Source of the DNA: UBA2030 sp049969475
Lineage (GTDB): Bacteria > Bacteroidota > Bacteroidia > Bacteroidales > TTA-H9
Direction: 5' to 3'
DNA length: 64,000 nt
Assembly: GCA_049969475.1 (NCBI GenBank)
Contig: JBMFOU010000010.1
Span: 1 to 64,000, forward strand
Each line of letters starts with the position of its first letter. The first letter of the stretch is position 1. Positions 10,401-18,506 of this stretch are shown here, one piece after another. The notes under the pieces were generated by a model. It saw only the letters and a list, made by a program, of their open reading frames with translations, searched no databases and was not told the DNA's origin. The position numbers and the translations under genes were made by a program.

Positions 10401-10763
10401 ATGAAAAACCAGTACGAAACCGTTTTCATTATGACTCCCGTCTTATCTGAAGAACAGATGAGGGAAACGGTAAAGAAGTTTCACGACTTCTTAGTTGAGA
10501 AAGGTGCTGAAATAGTGCACCAGGAGAACTGGGGTCTGCGCAAGCTGGCCTATCCCATCCAGAAGAAATCCTCGGGCTTTTACCATTTGTTTGAATTCCG
10601 TGCAGAAGGAAGCCTGATCAACGAACTGGAAACCGCTTACCGACGTGACGAACGCATTATGCGTTTTCTCACGGTACTTTTAGACAAACATGCCATTGCC
10701 TACAACGAGAAGAAGAGAGCCAACAAGGCCAACGCTGCTCAGGCAACGGAAGAAAACAACTAA
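10401..10763 (+). CDS. rpsF: 30S ribosomal protein S6
   Basis: A protein of 120 residues. The N-terminus MKNQYETVFIMTPVLSEEQM and the central ENWGLRKLAYPIQKKSSGFY are typical of S6, which binds the central 16S rRNA domain as a heterodimer with S18. The C-terminal tail is Ala/Asn/Glu-rich, as usual in this phylum. I chose the ATG at 10401 because the longer upstream reading frame crosses the promoter. It is first in the rpsF-rpsR-rplI operon, 19 bp ahead of rpsR. Confidence 0.97.
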   Translation: MKNQYETVFIMTPVLSEEQMRETVKKFHDFLVEKGAEIVHQENWGLRKLAYPIQKKSSGFYHLFEFRAEGSLINELETAYRRDERIMRFLTVLLDKHAIAYNEKKRANKANAAQATEENN

Positions 10764-10782
10764 CTCTTAAAATCCGAAAGCT

Positions 10783-11052
10783 ATGGCACAAGGTGAAAGC
10801 GAAATCAAATACCTGACCCCCATTGCGGTAGAAACCAAAAAGAAGAAATACTGCCGTTTCAAGAAAAGCGGGATCAAATACATTGATTATAAGGATGAGA
10901 ATTTCCTTTTAAAATTTGTAAACGAACAGGGTAAGATTTTACCCCGCCGCCTTACGGGTACTTCTCTGAAATACCAGCGTAAAGTGGCCCAGGCCATCAA
11001 GCGGGCCCGCCATCTGGCTCTGTTACCCTATGTAGCTGACTTACTTAAATAA
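10783..11052 (+). CDS. rpsR: 30S ribosomal protein S18
   Basis: A protein of 89 residues. Characteristic stretches are YCRFKKSGIKYIDYKDENFL and GKILPRRLTGTSLKYQRKVA, followed by the basic AIKRARHLALLPY. S18 partners S6 on the 30S platform. It lies between rpsF and rplI and is clearly co-transcribed, with 13 bp to rplI. Confidence 0.97.
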   Translation: MAQGESEIKYLTPIAVETKKKKYCRFKKSGIKYIDYKDENFLLKFVNEQGKILPRRLTGTSLKYQRKVAQAIKRARHLALLPYVADLLK

Positions 11053-11065
11053 GGAGGAAACCATC

Positions 11066-11515
11066 ATGGAAGTAATACTCTTGCAGGATGTACCCAAGCT
11101 GGGTTATGCCGACGAAATCGTAAACGTGAAAAACGGTTACGCACTCAATTATCTGATTCCTCAGGGACTGGCCATCATGGCGACCCCTTCCAATCGTAAA
11201 GTTCTGGCCGAAAACCTCCGTCAGCGCGCTTTCAAACTGGAAAAAATTAAAAACCAGGCCCTCGAAATGGCTCAAAAACTCGAAGGGCTGAAAGTTCGCA
11301 TCGGCGCTAAAGCCTCTTCTACGGGCAAGATTTTCGGTTCGGTTAATGCCATTCAAATTGCCGAAGCCCTTAAAGATCAGCACGGAATAGAAGTAGACCG
11401 CAAACGCATTCTGGTAGACGGCGATCATGTGAAAGAACTTGGAACCTACGCGGCCACCATCAACCTCCACAAGGAAGTGAAGGCTAAAATTGAATTCGAA
11501 GTTTTTGCAGAATAA
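11066..11515 (+). CDS. rplI: 50S ribosomal protein L9
   Basis: A protein of 149 residues, full length for L9. The N-terminal rRNA-binding domain begins MEVILLQDVPKLGYADEIVN and includes the signature KNGYALNYLIPQGLA; a long connecting helix and a C-terminal domain follow. An unusually good purine-rich ribosome site for this phylum (AAGGAGG at 11052-11058) precedes the ATG. It is last in the operon and is followed by a terminator hairpin. Confidence 0.97.
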   Translation: MEVILLQDVPKLGYADEIVNVKNGYALNYLIPQGLAIMATPSNRKVLAENLRQRAFKLEKIKNQALEMAQKLEGLKVRIGAKASSTGKIFGSVNAIQIAEALKDQHGIEVDRKRILVDGDHVKELGTYAATINLHKEVKAKIEFEVFAE

Positions 11516-11537
11516 TGAAATGATTATTCCACTTTTA

Positions 11538-11566
11538 CCCGTTTGCCTGGTGCAGACGGGTTTTTT
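11538..11566 (+). terminator. Rho-independent terminator after rplI
   Basis: CCCGTTTG and CAGACGGG form an 8-bp stem with one G-U pair and a 7-nt loop, followed directly by TTTTTT. It ends the rpsF-rpsR-rplI transcript. Confidence 0.85.
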
Positions 11567-11611
11567 ATTTCCCGTAACTTCGCAGTCCTATCATACATTG
11601 TCCTAATCCTG

Positions 11612-12379
11612 ATGCTCACCCGTTCCGAAATACAGCTTTTGCGAAGCCTCCATGACCGAAAGGCCCGGCAGGAACAAAAACGTTTTATGGCTGAGGGCGA
11701 AAAAATTGTAAACGACCTGCTCTCTTCAGGTTTACAAGTGCATCAAATATTGTATACCGATGATTACCATGGCAGACTTCGCACCCATCCCTTAGCCGTG
11801 GCCATCCGGGACACAGATATGCAGCGAATAACTGCTTTTAAGACCCCATCCCCCGTAGCTGCGGTTTTCGATTTACCGGAAACCCATCTACCCGATAACC
11901 TGATTTTTGAAAACGACTGGATTCTTGCCCTTGACGGCATCAGCGATCCAGGAAATCTGGGCACCTTGCTCCGTACGGCCGAATGGTTTGGAATACATTG
12001 GGTGGTTTGCTCACAAGATTCGGTGGATGCTTTCAATCCGAAAAGTATTCAGTCCAGCATGGGCTCTGTGGGTAGGGTAAACATTGCTTACACCGATTTA
12101 CCCACCTTTCTGGAAAAGATGCCCCCACATATTTCCATCGTAGGCGCTGACATGGAAGGACAAGACATTTATGACACTTCCCTAAATGCCGGAGGTATTC
12201 TGGTACTGGGGAGCGAAGCTCACGGACTGCGACCCCGGGTAAGAGCCCAAATACGTCAAAAAGTGCACATACCCAGGGGACATAAGGGAAGCTTTCCCGA
12301 GTCACTCAACGTTGCCATTGCAGGTTCCATCCTCATTTCGGAAATTTGCCGCAAACAAAAGTATCTGCTTAAACGTTAA
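11612..12379 (+). CDS. TrmH/SpoU family RNA 2'-O-methyltransferase
   Basis: A protein of 255 residues. The N-terminal part (MLTRSEIQLLRSLHDRKARQ) resembles the substrate-binding domain of SpoU enzymes. The C-terminal SPOUT knot carries motif 1 LDGISDPGNLGTLLRTAEWF, motif 2 GILVLGSEAHGLRP and motif 3 VHIPRGHKGSFPESLNVAIA with the conserved ESLNV. It uses SAM to methylate a ribose 2'-OH in rRNA or tRNA; the target base is unknown. A near-consensus -7 box (TAACTTCG) lies about 30 bp before the chosen ATG, which favours this start over an upstream ATG inside the terminator. Confidence 0.9.
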   Translation: MLTRSEIQLLRSLHDRKARQEQKRFMAEGEKIVNDLLSSGLQVHQILYTDDYHGRLRTHPLAVAIRDTDMQRITAFKTPSPVAAVFDLPETHLPDNLIFENDWILALDGISDPGNLGTLLRTAEWFGIHWVVCSQDSVDAFNPKSIQSSMGSVGRVNIAYTDLPTFLEKMPPHISIVGADMEGQDIYDTSLNAGGILVLGSEAHGLRPRVRAQIRQKVHIPRGHKGSFPESLNVAIAGSILISEICRKQKYLLKR

Positions 12380-12406
12380 CCTAAAAACAATAATAAAACT
12401 ACTCCG

Positions 12407-12583
12407 ATGATTCTGAAATTACTGCTTATAGCTGTCGTTTTGCTCGGCATTGCCTTTGCCGGGATAGCCATAAAGATGTTCTTCATTAAAGGTTCTCAGT
12501 TTAAGAAAACCTGTGCTTCTTCGCTTCCAGGGCAAAACATTTCATGCAGTTGCGGTGGCGAAGGTCATTGCCATAATGAATAA
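12407..12583 (+). CDS. Small Cys-motif membrane protein resembling NqrM
   Basis: A protein of 58 residues. One N-terminal membrane helix (LKLLLIAVVLLGIAFAGIAI) is followed by a short basic linker and a tail with four Cys spaced C-x10-C-x-C-x5-C. The layout matches NqrM (DUF539), the small membrane protein that helps mature the Na+-NQR complex: one helix, a KGS linker and four Cys as C-xn-C-x-C-xn-C. The flavin transferase ApbE, the other known NQR maturation factor, is the facing neighbour. The assignment rests on architecture and context; sequence identity is low. It starts 28 bp after the methyltransferase and may share its transcript. Confidence 0.6.
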   Translation: MILKLLLIAVVLLGIAFAGIAIKMFFIKGSQFKKTCASSLPGQNISCSCGGEGHCHNE

Positions 12584-12609
12584 TATCTAAGTTAAGCAGC
12601 GAAAATTAA

Positions 12610-12643
12610 AAAAGCCGGGGTGATGCACACAACTCCGGCTTTT
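12610..12643. terminator. Bidirectional terminator between the NqrM-like gene and apbE
   Basis: AAAAGCCGGGGT and ACTCCGGCTTTT pair over 12 bp with one G-U and a 10-nt loop. A and T runs on both sides let it stop transcription from either direction, which suits the convergent genes around it. Confidence 0.85.
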
Positions 12644-12662
12644 CTATTAAAACCTGAGGCCA

Positions 12663-13682
12663 TTATTTAGTTTGTGACAATAACTTACTGAAGCCTGGGG
12701 TCATCACAGTCATGAGTTCACCTTTGTCGTTGGCAGTGACAAACATCGCCTCAAGAGTCAGGTCTTTATTCGCCCTGATGAAGCGCCAGGCTTCCTCACC
12801 CCCCATCACCATAAAAGCAGTGGCATACGCATCAGCGGTAATGGCATCGGAGGCCACTACGCTCACGCTGAGAAGATTATGCTGTACAGGATAACCCGTA
12901 ACGGGATCGATGGTATGCGACATCTTTCGGCCATTCTCTATGCGATACTTTCTGTATGTTCCAGAAGTGGCTATGGCCTGTCTACTGAGTTCTATTACGT
13001 TTTGAATCTCACGGTCGGCATTGGCGCTATCTGCGGGTTTCTCTATACCTACACGCCAGGCAGAGCCATCGGGTTTAGGATCGCCTGCCCGCACTTCGCC
13101 TCCCACATCAATTAAAAACTTGTTGATTCCCTTGCTCTTCAGAAACGAAGCAATGACATCTACCGAATAACCTTGTGCAATAGCATTAAAATCGAGGCGA
13201 ATAAGAGTATCCTTCTTTACTACCTGCCCGCCCTGAAGGGTTACTTTTTGATAGTCGATATGTTTGAGCGCTTCCTGAATTTTCTCATCAGATGGCACCT
13301 CGCCTTTATGCCTGTGGAAACCCCAAAGCTCGACCAGAGGCCCAATGCAGGGATTAAACTTTCCTCCGGTACGACGGGCTACTTCCATCGACTTGAGAAA
13401 AACGGTGGTGAATAAAGTATCCACCTGCACGGTTTCATTTCGGTTTACCCGCGAAATGATACTGTTATCAACCCATAGCGATAGGGAATTATCAAAGTCG
13501 TGGAGCAAAGAATCGATGGCGGCTTGAAAATTACGGCCTAGCGTATCGTAATAGGTCACCTCGTAATAAGTTCCCTGGGCTTCTCCCCTGAAAAATACTT
13601 TCTGCGGCTCACGTTGTGGGTTGCATGAAGTGAAAAGCACCATCAGCAAACCTAAAGAAATAAAGAATTGGAGTCTCTGCAT
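12663..13682 (-). CDS. apbE: FAD:protein FMN transferase, lipoprotein
   Basis: A protein of 339 residues. The N-terminal lipoprotein signal ends in LLMVLFTSC. ApbE uses FAD and Mg2+ to attach FMN covalently to Thr of flavoproteins such as NqrB/NqrC and RnfG, outside the cytoplasmic membrane. The flavin-binding core is recognisable in LDFNAIAQGYSVDVIASFL and FLIDVGGEVRAG, and the C-terminal motif in SHTIDPVTGYPV with ADAYATAFMVMG. Its targets are not encoded in this window. It faces the NqrM-like gene across a shared terminator, which suggests a shared maturation role. Confidence 0.94.
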   Translation of the reverse strand: MQRLQFFISLGLLMVLFTSCNPQREPQKVFFRGEAQGTYYEVTYYDTLGRNFQAAIDSLLHDFDNSLSLWVDNSIISRVNRNETVQVDTLFTTVFLKSMEVARRTGGKFNPCIGPLVELWGFHRHKGEVPSDEKIQEALKHIDYQKVTLQGGQVVKKDTLIRLDFNAIAQGYSVDVIASFLKSKGINKFLIDVGGEVRAGDPKPDGSAWRVGIEKPADSANADREIQNVIELSRQAIATSGTYRKYRIENGRKMSHTIDPVTGYPVQHNLLSVSVVASDAITADAYATAFMVMGGEEAWRFIRANKDLTLEAMFVTANDKGELMTVMTPGFSKLLSQTK

Positions 13683-13704
13683 GGGAAGTTTTGTTTGGAA
13701 TGAT

Positions 13705-13712
13705 TAATTTTG
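13705..13712 (+). promoter_or_regulatory. -7 box of the rubredoxin gene
   Basis: TAATTTTG fits the TAnnTTTG consensus exactly and lies 36 bp before the ATG at 13749, so the in-frame upstream start at 13710 would fall inside the promoter. Confidence 0.65.
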
Positions 13713-13748
13713 ATACAAAATTCCGAAAAACCCAGAAAATACAGTGCC

Positions 13749-13925
13749 ATGGAAGAAAATCCAAATCAGCATTATCGTTGCATGCTCTGCGAATACACCT
13801 ACCGGCCCGAGAAGGGAGATCCGCTCAACGGCATTCCACCGGGCACCCCTTTCGATGATTTACCTGACGATTGGACCTGTCCGAAGTGCGGAGCCTCCAA
13901 AACACAGTTTTACCCGGCCGATTGA
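13749..13925 (+). CDS. Rubredoxin
   Basis: A protein of 58 residues. Two iron-binding knuckles are seen, YRCMLCEYTY and WTCPKCGASK, with the typical GIPPGTPFDDLPDDW between them. Rubredoxin carries single electrons on a Cys4 iron centre, in anaerobes often to oxygen- or peroxide-reducing enzymes. It has its own promoter and its last 16 bases overlap the 3' end of the opposing sirtuin gene. Confidence 0.95.
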   Translation: MEENPNQHYRCMLCEYTYRPEKGDPLNGIPPGTPFDDLPDDWTCPKCGASKTQFYPAD

Positions 13926-14665
13926 TATATCTGCTGATCTATGGCTGTGAGTGCTTCACCTGCCTTAAGAGGTAGATAGAGCTGAACGATGGAATAGGTA
14001 AACTCTCCCGGTTCAGGATTTATTTCGATGATATATGCGTGAGAGCGAGAGGCATATATAGGTATCATATTTGCAGGCATCACCGATCCGGTAGTGCCAA
14101 TTACCAACATGACATCGCAAACCGAAGCCTCGTGAAAAGCAGCTGAAGCAGCAGCCGGAGGAATCTCTTCCCCGAAAAATACAAAACCAGGTTTTAAAAT
14201 TCCACCACAACTGCAACGTGGAGGTATTTCCTCTAAATCTTCCGGCGTGACCTTTTTTACTTTCTTGCAACGCTGACACTCCAGCGTTCGGCTGTTTCCA
14301 TGATATTCAATTACACGGCGGCTACCGGCTTCCTGATGTAAATTGTCGATATTCTGGGTAATCACGGCCTTAAGAAGACCCCGTTGCTCCCAACGAGCCA
14401 AAACCTGATGGGCTGCATTGGGTTGCGCATGAAGCATTTGCCTGAAAAAGACCTCCCTGAGCAATTCCCAGCTTTCGCCCGGATGGCGCAAGAAATAATC
14501 AATTTCCACAAACCTGGGGTCGTATCGGCTCCACAGGCCATCCTTACCACGAAACGAAGGAATACCGCTCTCCACACTAATACCGGCTCCTGTATAAGCT
14601 ACCACATACCTTCCCTTTTCAATTCTACGAGCTGCCTGCACAATCAAATCCTCGTATTTATCCAT
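13910..14665 (-). CDS. Sir2 family NAD-dependent protein deacylase
   Basis: A protein of 251 residues. Sirtuin motifs are complete: GAGISVESGIPSFRG for NAD binding, TQNIDNLHQEAG, the catalytic His in YHGNSRTL, and a structural zinc site with Cys pairs CQRCKK and CSCGG. FVFFGEEIP and VIGTTGSVMPAN follow. The Ala/Tyr/Arg pattern that would separate desuccinylases from deacetylases was not resolved by eye. It acts in the cytoplasm, removing acyl groups from lysines. The stop codon lies inside the 3' end of rubredoxin (16-bp convergent overlap). Confidence 0.93.
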   Translation of the reverse strand: MDKYEDLIVQAARRIEKGRYVVAYTGAGISVESGIPSFRGKDGLWSRYDPRFVEIDYFLRHPGESWELLREVFFRQMLHAQPNAAHQVLARWEQRGLLKAVITQNIDNLHQEAGSRRVIEYHGNSRTLECQRCKKVKKVTPEDLEEIPPRCSCGGILKPGFVFFGEEIPPAAASAAFHEASVCDVMLVIGTTGSVMPANMIPIYASRSHAYIIEINPEPGEFTYSIVQLYLPLKAGEALTAIDQQIYQSAG

Positions 14666-14712
14666 TGATTCAAAGGTTTTACATTATTTGGAGGAAATTT
14701 TTAATAGTTCCC

Positions 14713-14720
14713 TAACTTTG
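14713..14720 (+). promoter_or_regulatory. -7 box of the DPP-IV gene
   Basis: TAACTTTG fits TAnnTTTG exactly and lies 22 bp upstream of the ATG at 14742. An in-frame upstream ATG at 14688 lies before it and is therefore rejected as start. Confidence 0.65.
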
Positions 14721-14741
14721 GCCATCCAAATTTACAAACCC

Positions 14742-16928
14742 ATGCGCATTAAAACATTTTACCCTTTACTGTCAGTTGTTTTGTTTTTATGGTTAGGGCT
14801 GCCCCTTCGCAGCCAGACTAAAGAACTAAGCCTGGATGTTATATTTAAGAGCCGGGAGCTCAGGGGCAAAGGGCCCGGAGCCATCATTCCACTAAAAGAC
14901 GGGCTACACTATCTTAAGAACGATAAGGATACCTTGTGGAAATATGAATATTCCACGGGTAATAGAGACGGTTATCTATGCATTTTCAGTGAGATAAAAG
15001 ATAAAGAGGGAAACCAAATCGAGGTGGACGATTATACCCTGAGCCCCGATGAAACCCAAATGCTGATAGCCACAGGCACCGAATCCATTTATCGACACTC
15101 CACCAAAGCCGATTTTTATATCTTCAATCTTCAAACCAAGCAAACCCAACGTCTTTCGGAAGGGGGCAAACAAAGGCTGGCCGAATTCTCGCCCGACGGT
15201 AGCCAGGTCGCCTTCATAAGGGATAACAACTTGTATATCAAAAATTTGAATACAGGTACTGAAACAGCAGTAACCATCGATGGAAAATTAAACAACATCA
15301 TTTACGGTACCACCGACTGGGTTTACGAAGAGGAGTTTAGCTTTACCAAAGGCTTTGCCTGGTCACCTACCGGAGATCAACTGGCCTATTATCGTTTCGA
15401 CGAGTCGCGGGTGAAGGAATTCTCGATGCCTATGTATGGCAACCTTTATCCCGAAGAATATCGGTATAAGTATCCTAAAGCCGGCGAAGATAACTCCATG
15501 GTGGATATTTATGTTTATCAGCTCTCTACGGGTAAGTCGGTAAAAATGAATACGGGTTCGGAAAACGATCAGTATCTTCCCCGCATGATGTGGGCTGCTG
15601 AATCGGGGCTGCTAGCCGTACAACGTCTCAACCGCCTGCAGAACCATCTTGAGATTCTTCTCTTTGATCCCTTTTCAGGTCAAGGGAGAGTAGTGTATGA
15701 AGAGAAAAATAAGTGGTACATCGAAATCACTGACGACCTGACCTTTTTACCCGGGGGCACCAAGTTTTTGATTACAAGTCAAAAGTCGGGATATAATCAT
15801 ATTTACTTGATAAGCACAGATGGGAAACCCGAAGTTCAACTTACCCAGGGTAACTGGGAGGTAGAGCAGATTCTGGGCTACAATCCGGCGCGGAAGACGG
15901 TGTTTTTCAAAGCAGCCTACAGTTCCCCACTTAACCGCGAAATCTGTAGTGTAGACCTGAAAAAACGCATGAAAGTAATTGCGGGCATCCCGGGCACCAA
16001 CAGTGCACTGTTTGATCCCACCTTCCGATGGTTCCTTAAAACCTGGTCGGACGCCAACACTCCTCCGGTGTATTCCATCTGCGATGCCAGTGGAAAGGAA
16101 ATCAGAATACTTGAAGACAATGCAGCCCTCAAGGCAAAAATTAAGGAATACAACCTGCAACCCCGGGAATTTTTTACCTTTACAACCGAACAGGGGGTAG
16201 TTTTAAATGGCTGGATGATAAAACCGGCTAACTACACCCCCGACAAGCGCTATCCGGTGTTGGTTTATCTGTATGGAGGGCCCGGATCGCAAACGGTAAC
16301 CAACAGTTGGGGAGGTGGACAGCTATGGTACCAAATGCTGGCACAAAAAGGCATACTGATAGTGTCGGTAGACAATCGTGGAACGGGTTTCAGAGGTGAG
16401 GAATTCCGCAAGATGACTTACGGACAGTTGGGCAAATATGAAACGGAAGACCAGATAGAACTGGCCAAATACCTGATTAATAAGGGCATGGCAGAACCAG
16501 GTCACATAGGTATTTTTGGCTGGAGCTACGGAGGCTATATGTCGTCGCTATGCATGACCAAAGGTTCGGATTATTACAATGTGGGAATTGCCGTTGCTCC
16601 GGTAACTAATTGGCGTTATTATGATAATATTTACACCGAACGCTATATGGGGCTACCGAAAGATAATCCTACCGGATACGACGAAAACTCTCCCATCAAC
16701 CATGTGGACAAACTTAAGGGTAAATATCTTTTAATTCATGGAACCGCTGATGATAATGTACATTTCCAAAATTCAGCGGAGATGGTTACCGCTCTGGTGA
16801 ATGCCAACAAACAATTCCAGACGATGTATTATCCCAACAGTAACCATGGCATTTACACGGGAAGAAACACCACCTATCATCTTTATACCCTAATGACGGG
16901 ATTTCTGTTGGATAATCTGGTGAAATAA
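14742..16928 (+). CDS. Dipeptidyl-peptidase IV (S9B) family exopeptidase
   Basis: A protein of 728 residues. A signal peptide (MRIKTFYPLLSVVLFLWLGL) leads into a beta-propeller domain with repeated SPDG/SPTG blades, then an alpha/beta hydrolase domain. The catalytic Ser is in GWSYGGYMS (about residue 598), the Asp in HGTADDNVH (about 670) and the His in NSNHGIY (about 702). The family removes Xaa-Pro dipeptides from peptide N-termini in the periplasm or at the surface. EEEFSFTKGFAWS carries the double-Glu motif that holds the substrate amino end in DPP-IV. It is followed directly by the repeat array. Confidence 0.93.
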   Translation: MRIKTFYPLLSVVLFLWLGLPLRSQTKELSLDVIFKSRELRGKGPGAIIPLKDGLHYLKNDKDTLWKYEYSTGNRDGYLCIFSEIKDKEGNQIEVDDYTLSPDETQMLIATGTESIYRHSTKADFYIFNLQTKQTQRLSEGGKQRLAEFSPDGSQVAFIRDNNLYIKNLNTGTETAVTIDGKLNNIIYGTTDWVYEEEFSFTKGFAWSPTGDQLAYYRFDESRVKEFSMPMYGNLYPEEYRYKYPKAGEDNSMVDIYVYQLSTGKSVKMNTGSENDQYLPRMMWAAESGLLAVQRLNRLQNHLEILLFDPFSGQGRVVYEEKNKWYIEITDDLTFLPGGTKFLITSQKSGYNHIYLISTDGKPEVQLTQGNWEVEQILGYNPARKTVFFKAAYSSPLNREICSVDLKKRMKVIAGIPGTNSALFDPTFRWFLKTWSDANTPPVYSICDASGKEIRILEDNAALKAKIKEYNLQPREFFTFTTEQGVVLNGWMIKPANYTPDKRYPVLVYLYGGPGSQTVTNSWGGGQLWYQMLAQKGILIVSVDNRGTGFRGEEFRKMTYGQLGKYETEDQIELAKYLINKGMAEPGHIGIFGWSYGGYMSSLCMTKGSDYYNVGIAVAPVTNWRYYDNIYTERYMGLPKDNPTGYDENSPINHVDKLKGKYLLIHGTADDNVHFQNSAEMVTALVNANKQFQTMYYPNSNHGIYTGRNTTYHLYTLMTGFLLDNLVK

Positions 16929-16935
16929 AGGATAG

Positions 16936-17555
16936 CACCCTTCGACTTCGCTCGGAAAGACAGCACCCTTCGGCTTCGCTCAGGGTGCTGAGATTTTCGA
17001 CTACGCTCAGGGTGCTTAGGTTTTCGGCTATGCTCAGGGTGCTGAGGTTTTCGGCTTCGCTCAGGGTGCTGAGATTTTCGGCTACGCTCGGAAAGACAGC
17101 ACCCTTCGACTACGCTCAGGGTGCTGAGGTTTTCGACTTCGCTCGGAAAGACAGCACCCTTCGGCTTCGCTCAGGGTGCTGAGGTTTTCGGCTTCGCTCA
17201 GGGTGCTGAGGTTTTCGGCTTCGCTCGGAAAGACAGCACCCTTCGGCTTCGCTCAGGGTGCTGAGATTTTCGACTACGCTCAGGGTGCTTAGGTTTTCGG
17301 CTATGCTCAGGGTGCTGAGGTTTTCGGCTTCGCTCAGGGTGCTGAGATTTTCGGCTACGCTCGGAAAGACAGCACCCTTCGACTACGCTCAGGGTGCTGA
17401 GGTTTTCGACTTCGCTCGGAAAGACAGCACCCTTCGGCTTCGCTCAGGGTGCTGAAGTTTTCGGCTTCGCTCAGGGTGCTGAGGTTTTCGGCTACGCTCA
17501 GGGTGCTGGGATTTCAACTTCGCTCAGGGTGCTGGGCTTCACTCGGGGTGCTTTG
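16936..17555. repeat. Tandem array of 27/28-bp repeats with a 273-bp duplication
   Basis: More than twenty near-identical units follow the DPP-IV stop. The common core is TTCGGCTTCGCTCAGGG (with G/A and T/A variants). A 27-bp form ends in TGCTGAGGTT and a 28-bp form ends in GGAAAGACAGCACCC. Ten units (seven 27-mers plus three 28-mers) form a 273-bp higher-order repeat present twice in tandem, 16946-17218 and 17219-17491, with a single difference seen at 17455. Where a 28-mer precedes a 27-mer, AGCACCCT and AGGGTGCT face each other as an 8-bp hairpin. The 28-mers shift the frame, so the open frames inside are not genes. The 17556-17728 tail holds no gene. Confidence 0.92.
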
Positions 17556-17728
17556 ATTTGAGGGGTTAGATTTATAATTATTGCTACTTTAGGGTGTTGG
17601 TTATTTTCAAAGGAACCGATTTAACACGTTTCATGGGAAAATTATTCTGGATACCCCTCTAAAAATTAGTATTAATCGTAATCTTAAAAAATTTTACAAA
17701 GATTTTTTTCTAGGTATTAAACCTTTTG

Positions 17729-17736
17729 TAACTTTG
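17729..17736 (+). promoter_or_regulatory. -7 box of the structured RNA
   Basis: TAACTTTG fits the TAnnTTTG consensus exactly. A transcript would start near 17743, with no open frame of useful length before the terminator. Confidence 0.7.
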
Positions 17737-17742
17737 CACCTC

Positions 17743-17902
17743 CAAAAGGTCGATGTGTGCTTACTCATGGTTTTGGTCACAACTTACCTATTGTCATCAG
17801 AGGATCACACACATCAGGATGGAACACATACCTGTTAAATTAATAGGATTTGGTTAAAACGGAACCCCCCCGGCCGGGATGGCACGGGGGGTTCACTTTT
17901 TT
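17743..17902 (+). ncRNA. Free-standing structured RNA, about 160 nt
   Basis: A promoter box on one side and a strong terminator on the other delimit about 160 nt without a convincing reading frame. GATGTGTG (17752-17759) pairs perfectly with CACACATC (17808-17815), closing a domain of about 64 nt. The terminator stem pairs GAACCCCCC with GGGGGGTTC. The arrangement (TAnnTTTG promoter, short structured body, terminator) matches the description of the Bacteroidales-1 RNA motif, but I cannot confirm that; a 6S-type RNA is another option. It lacks the conserved tip of SRP RNA. The next gene starts 58 bp after the T-run. Confidence 0.6.
17862..17902 (+). terminator. Strong terminator of the structured RNA
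   Basis: The 9-bp stem GAACCCCCC/GGGGGGTTC, with a GC-rich 15-nt loop, is followed after two bases by TTTTTT. It is one of the strongest terminators in the window. Confidence 0.88.
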
Positions 17903-17960
17903 AGGCTCTGCTGTTGGAAACCTCAATACATATCTTAACGTATAAAATTCAAAAAAGCTT

Positions 17961-18506
17961 ATGCCGGAGCCTCTTGTTTATATCATTACCGGAGAAAAAG
18001 GAGCTGGTAAAACCAGCCTACTTGAAAGCGTGATATCATGTATGAGGCGTCAGGGCTTTCGTATAGGGGGCTTTTTTTCCAAGGGATACTGGAAAGGAAA
18101 TGAAAGAAGCCACTTTGAACTCTGGGATATAGCCCAAAATGAAGGTATATTGCTTTGTAAGCGGGAATATGAGGATGGCTGGCCGCAGTGGGGGCCTTTT
18201 TATTTCAATCCCGAGGCGATGTTGCTGGCACAACAAATCATCGACCAATGTATTGCCAAGCGGCCTGAGCTCACGGTAATGGACGAGATTGGGGGATTCG
18301 AAATCAGCAATCAGGGTTTCCATCCATTAATAGAAAAATCATTACAAAATGATGTTTACCCCCAGCTTTGGGTAGTTAGAAAGACCTTCGTAACTGCGGT
18401 GTTCACCAAATATGCCCTAAAAAAAATCTCTATCTTTGAATTGGTAAATACATCTGCTCCCCAAATATGCAGGGAAATAGCAGATCACTTATCGCAACAT
18501 CCATGA
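17961..18506 (+). CDS. THEP1-like nucleoside-triphosphatase
   Basis: A protein of 181 residues. The P-loop ITGEKGAGKTSLLE at the N-terminus, a GFRIGGFFSKGYWKG strand pair, and the Walker B LTVMDEIGGFEI (Asp-Glu followed by Gly-Gly-Phe-Glu) fit the NTPase_1/THEP1 family (DUF265), which hydrolyses nucleoside triphosphates slowly. The cellular role of the family is unsettled. Its stop overlaps the start of the following permease gene (ATGA), so the two are probably translated together. Confidence 0.78.
   Translation: MPEPLVYIITGEKGAGKTSLLESVISCMRRQGFRIGGFFSKGYWKGNERSHFELWDIAQNEGILLCKREYEDGWPQWGPFYFNPEAMLLAQQIIDQCIAKRPELTVMDEIGGFEISNQGFHPLIEKSLQNDVYPQLWVVRKTFVTAVFTKYALKKISIFELVNTSAPQICREIADHLSQHP

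Noticed and set aside
16936..17555. CRISPR array or coding repeat
   Set aside because: Units are contiguous with no unique spacers, and alternation of 27- and 28-bp units breaks any reading frame. The two identical 65-residue frames inside are repeat shadows.
17743..17902. SRP RNA, tmRNA or a short protein gene
   Set aside because: The conserved SRP tip and the tRNA-like ends of tmRNA are absent, and the best frame is only about 24 codons with no ribosome signal.
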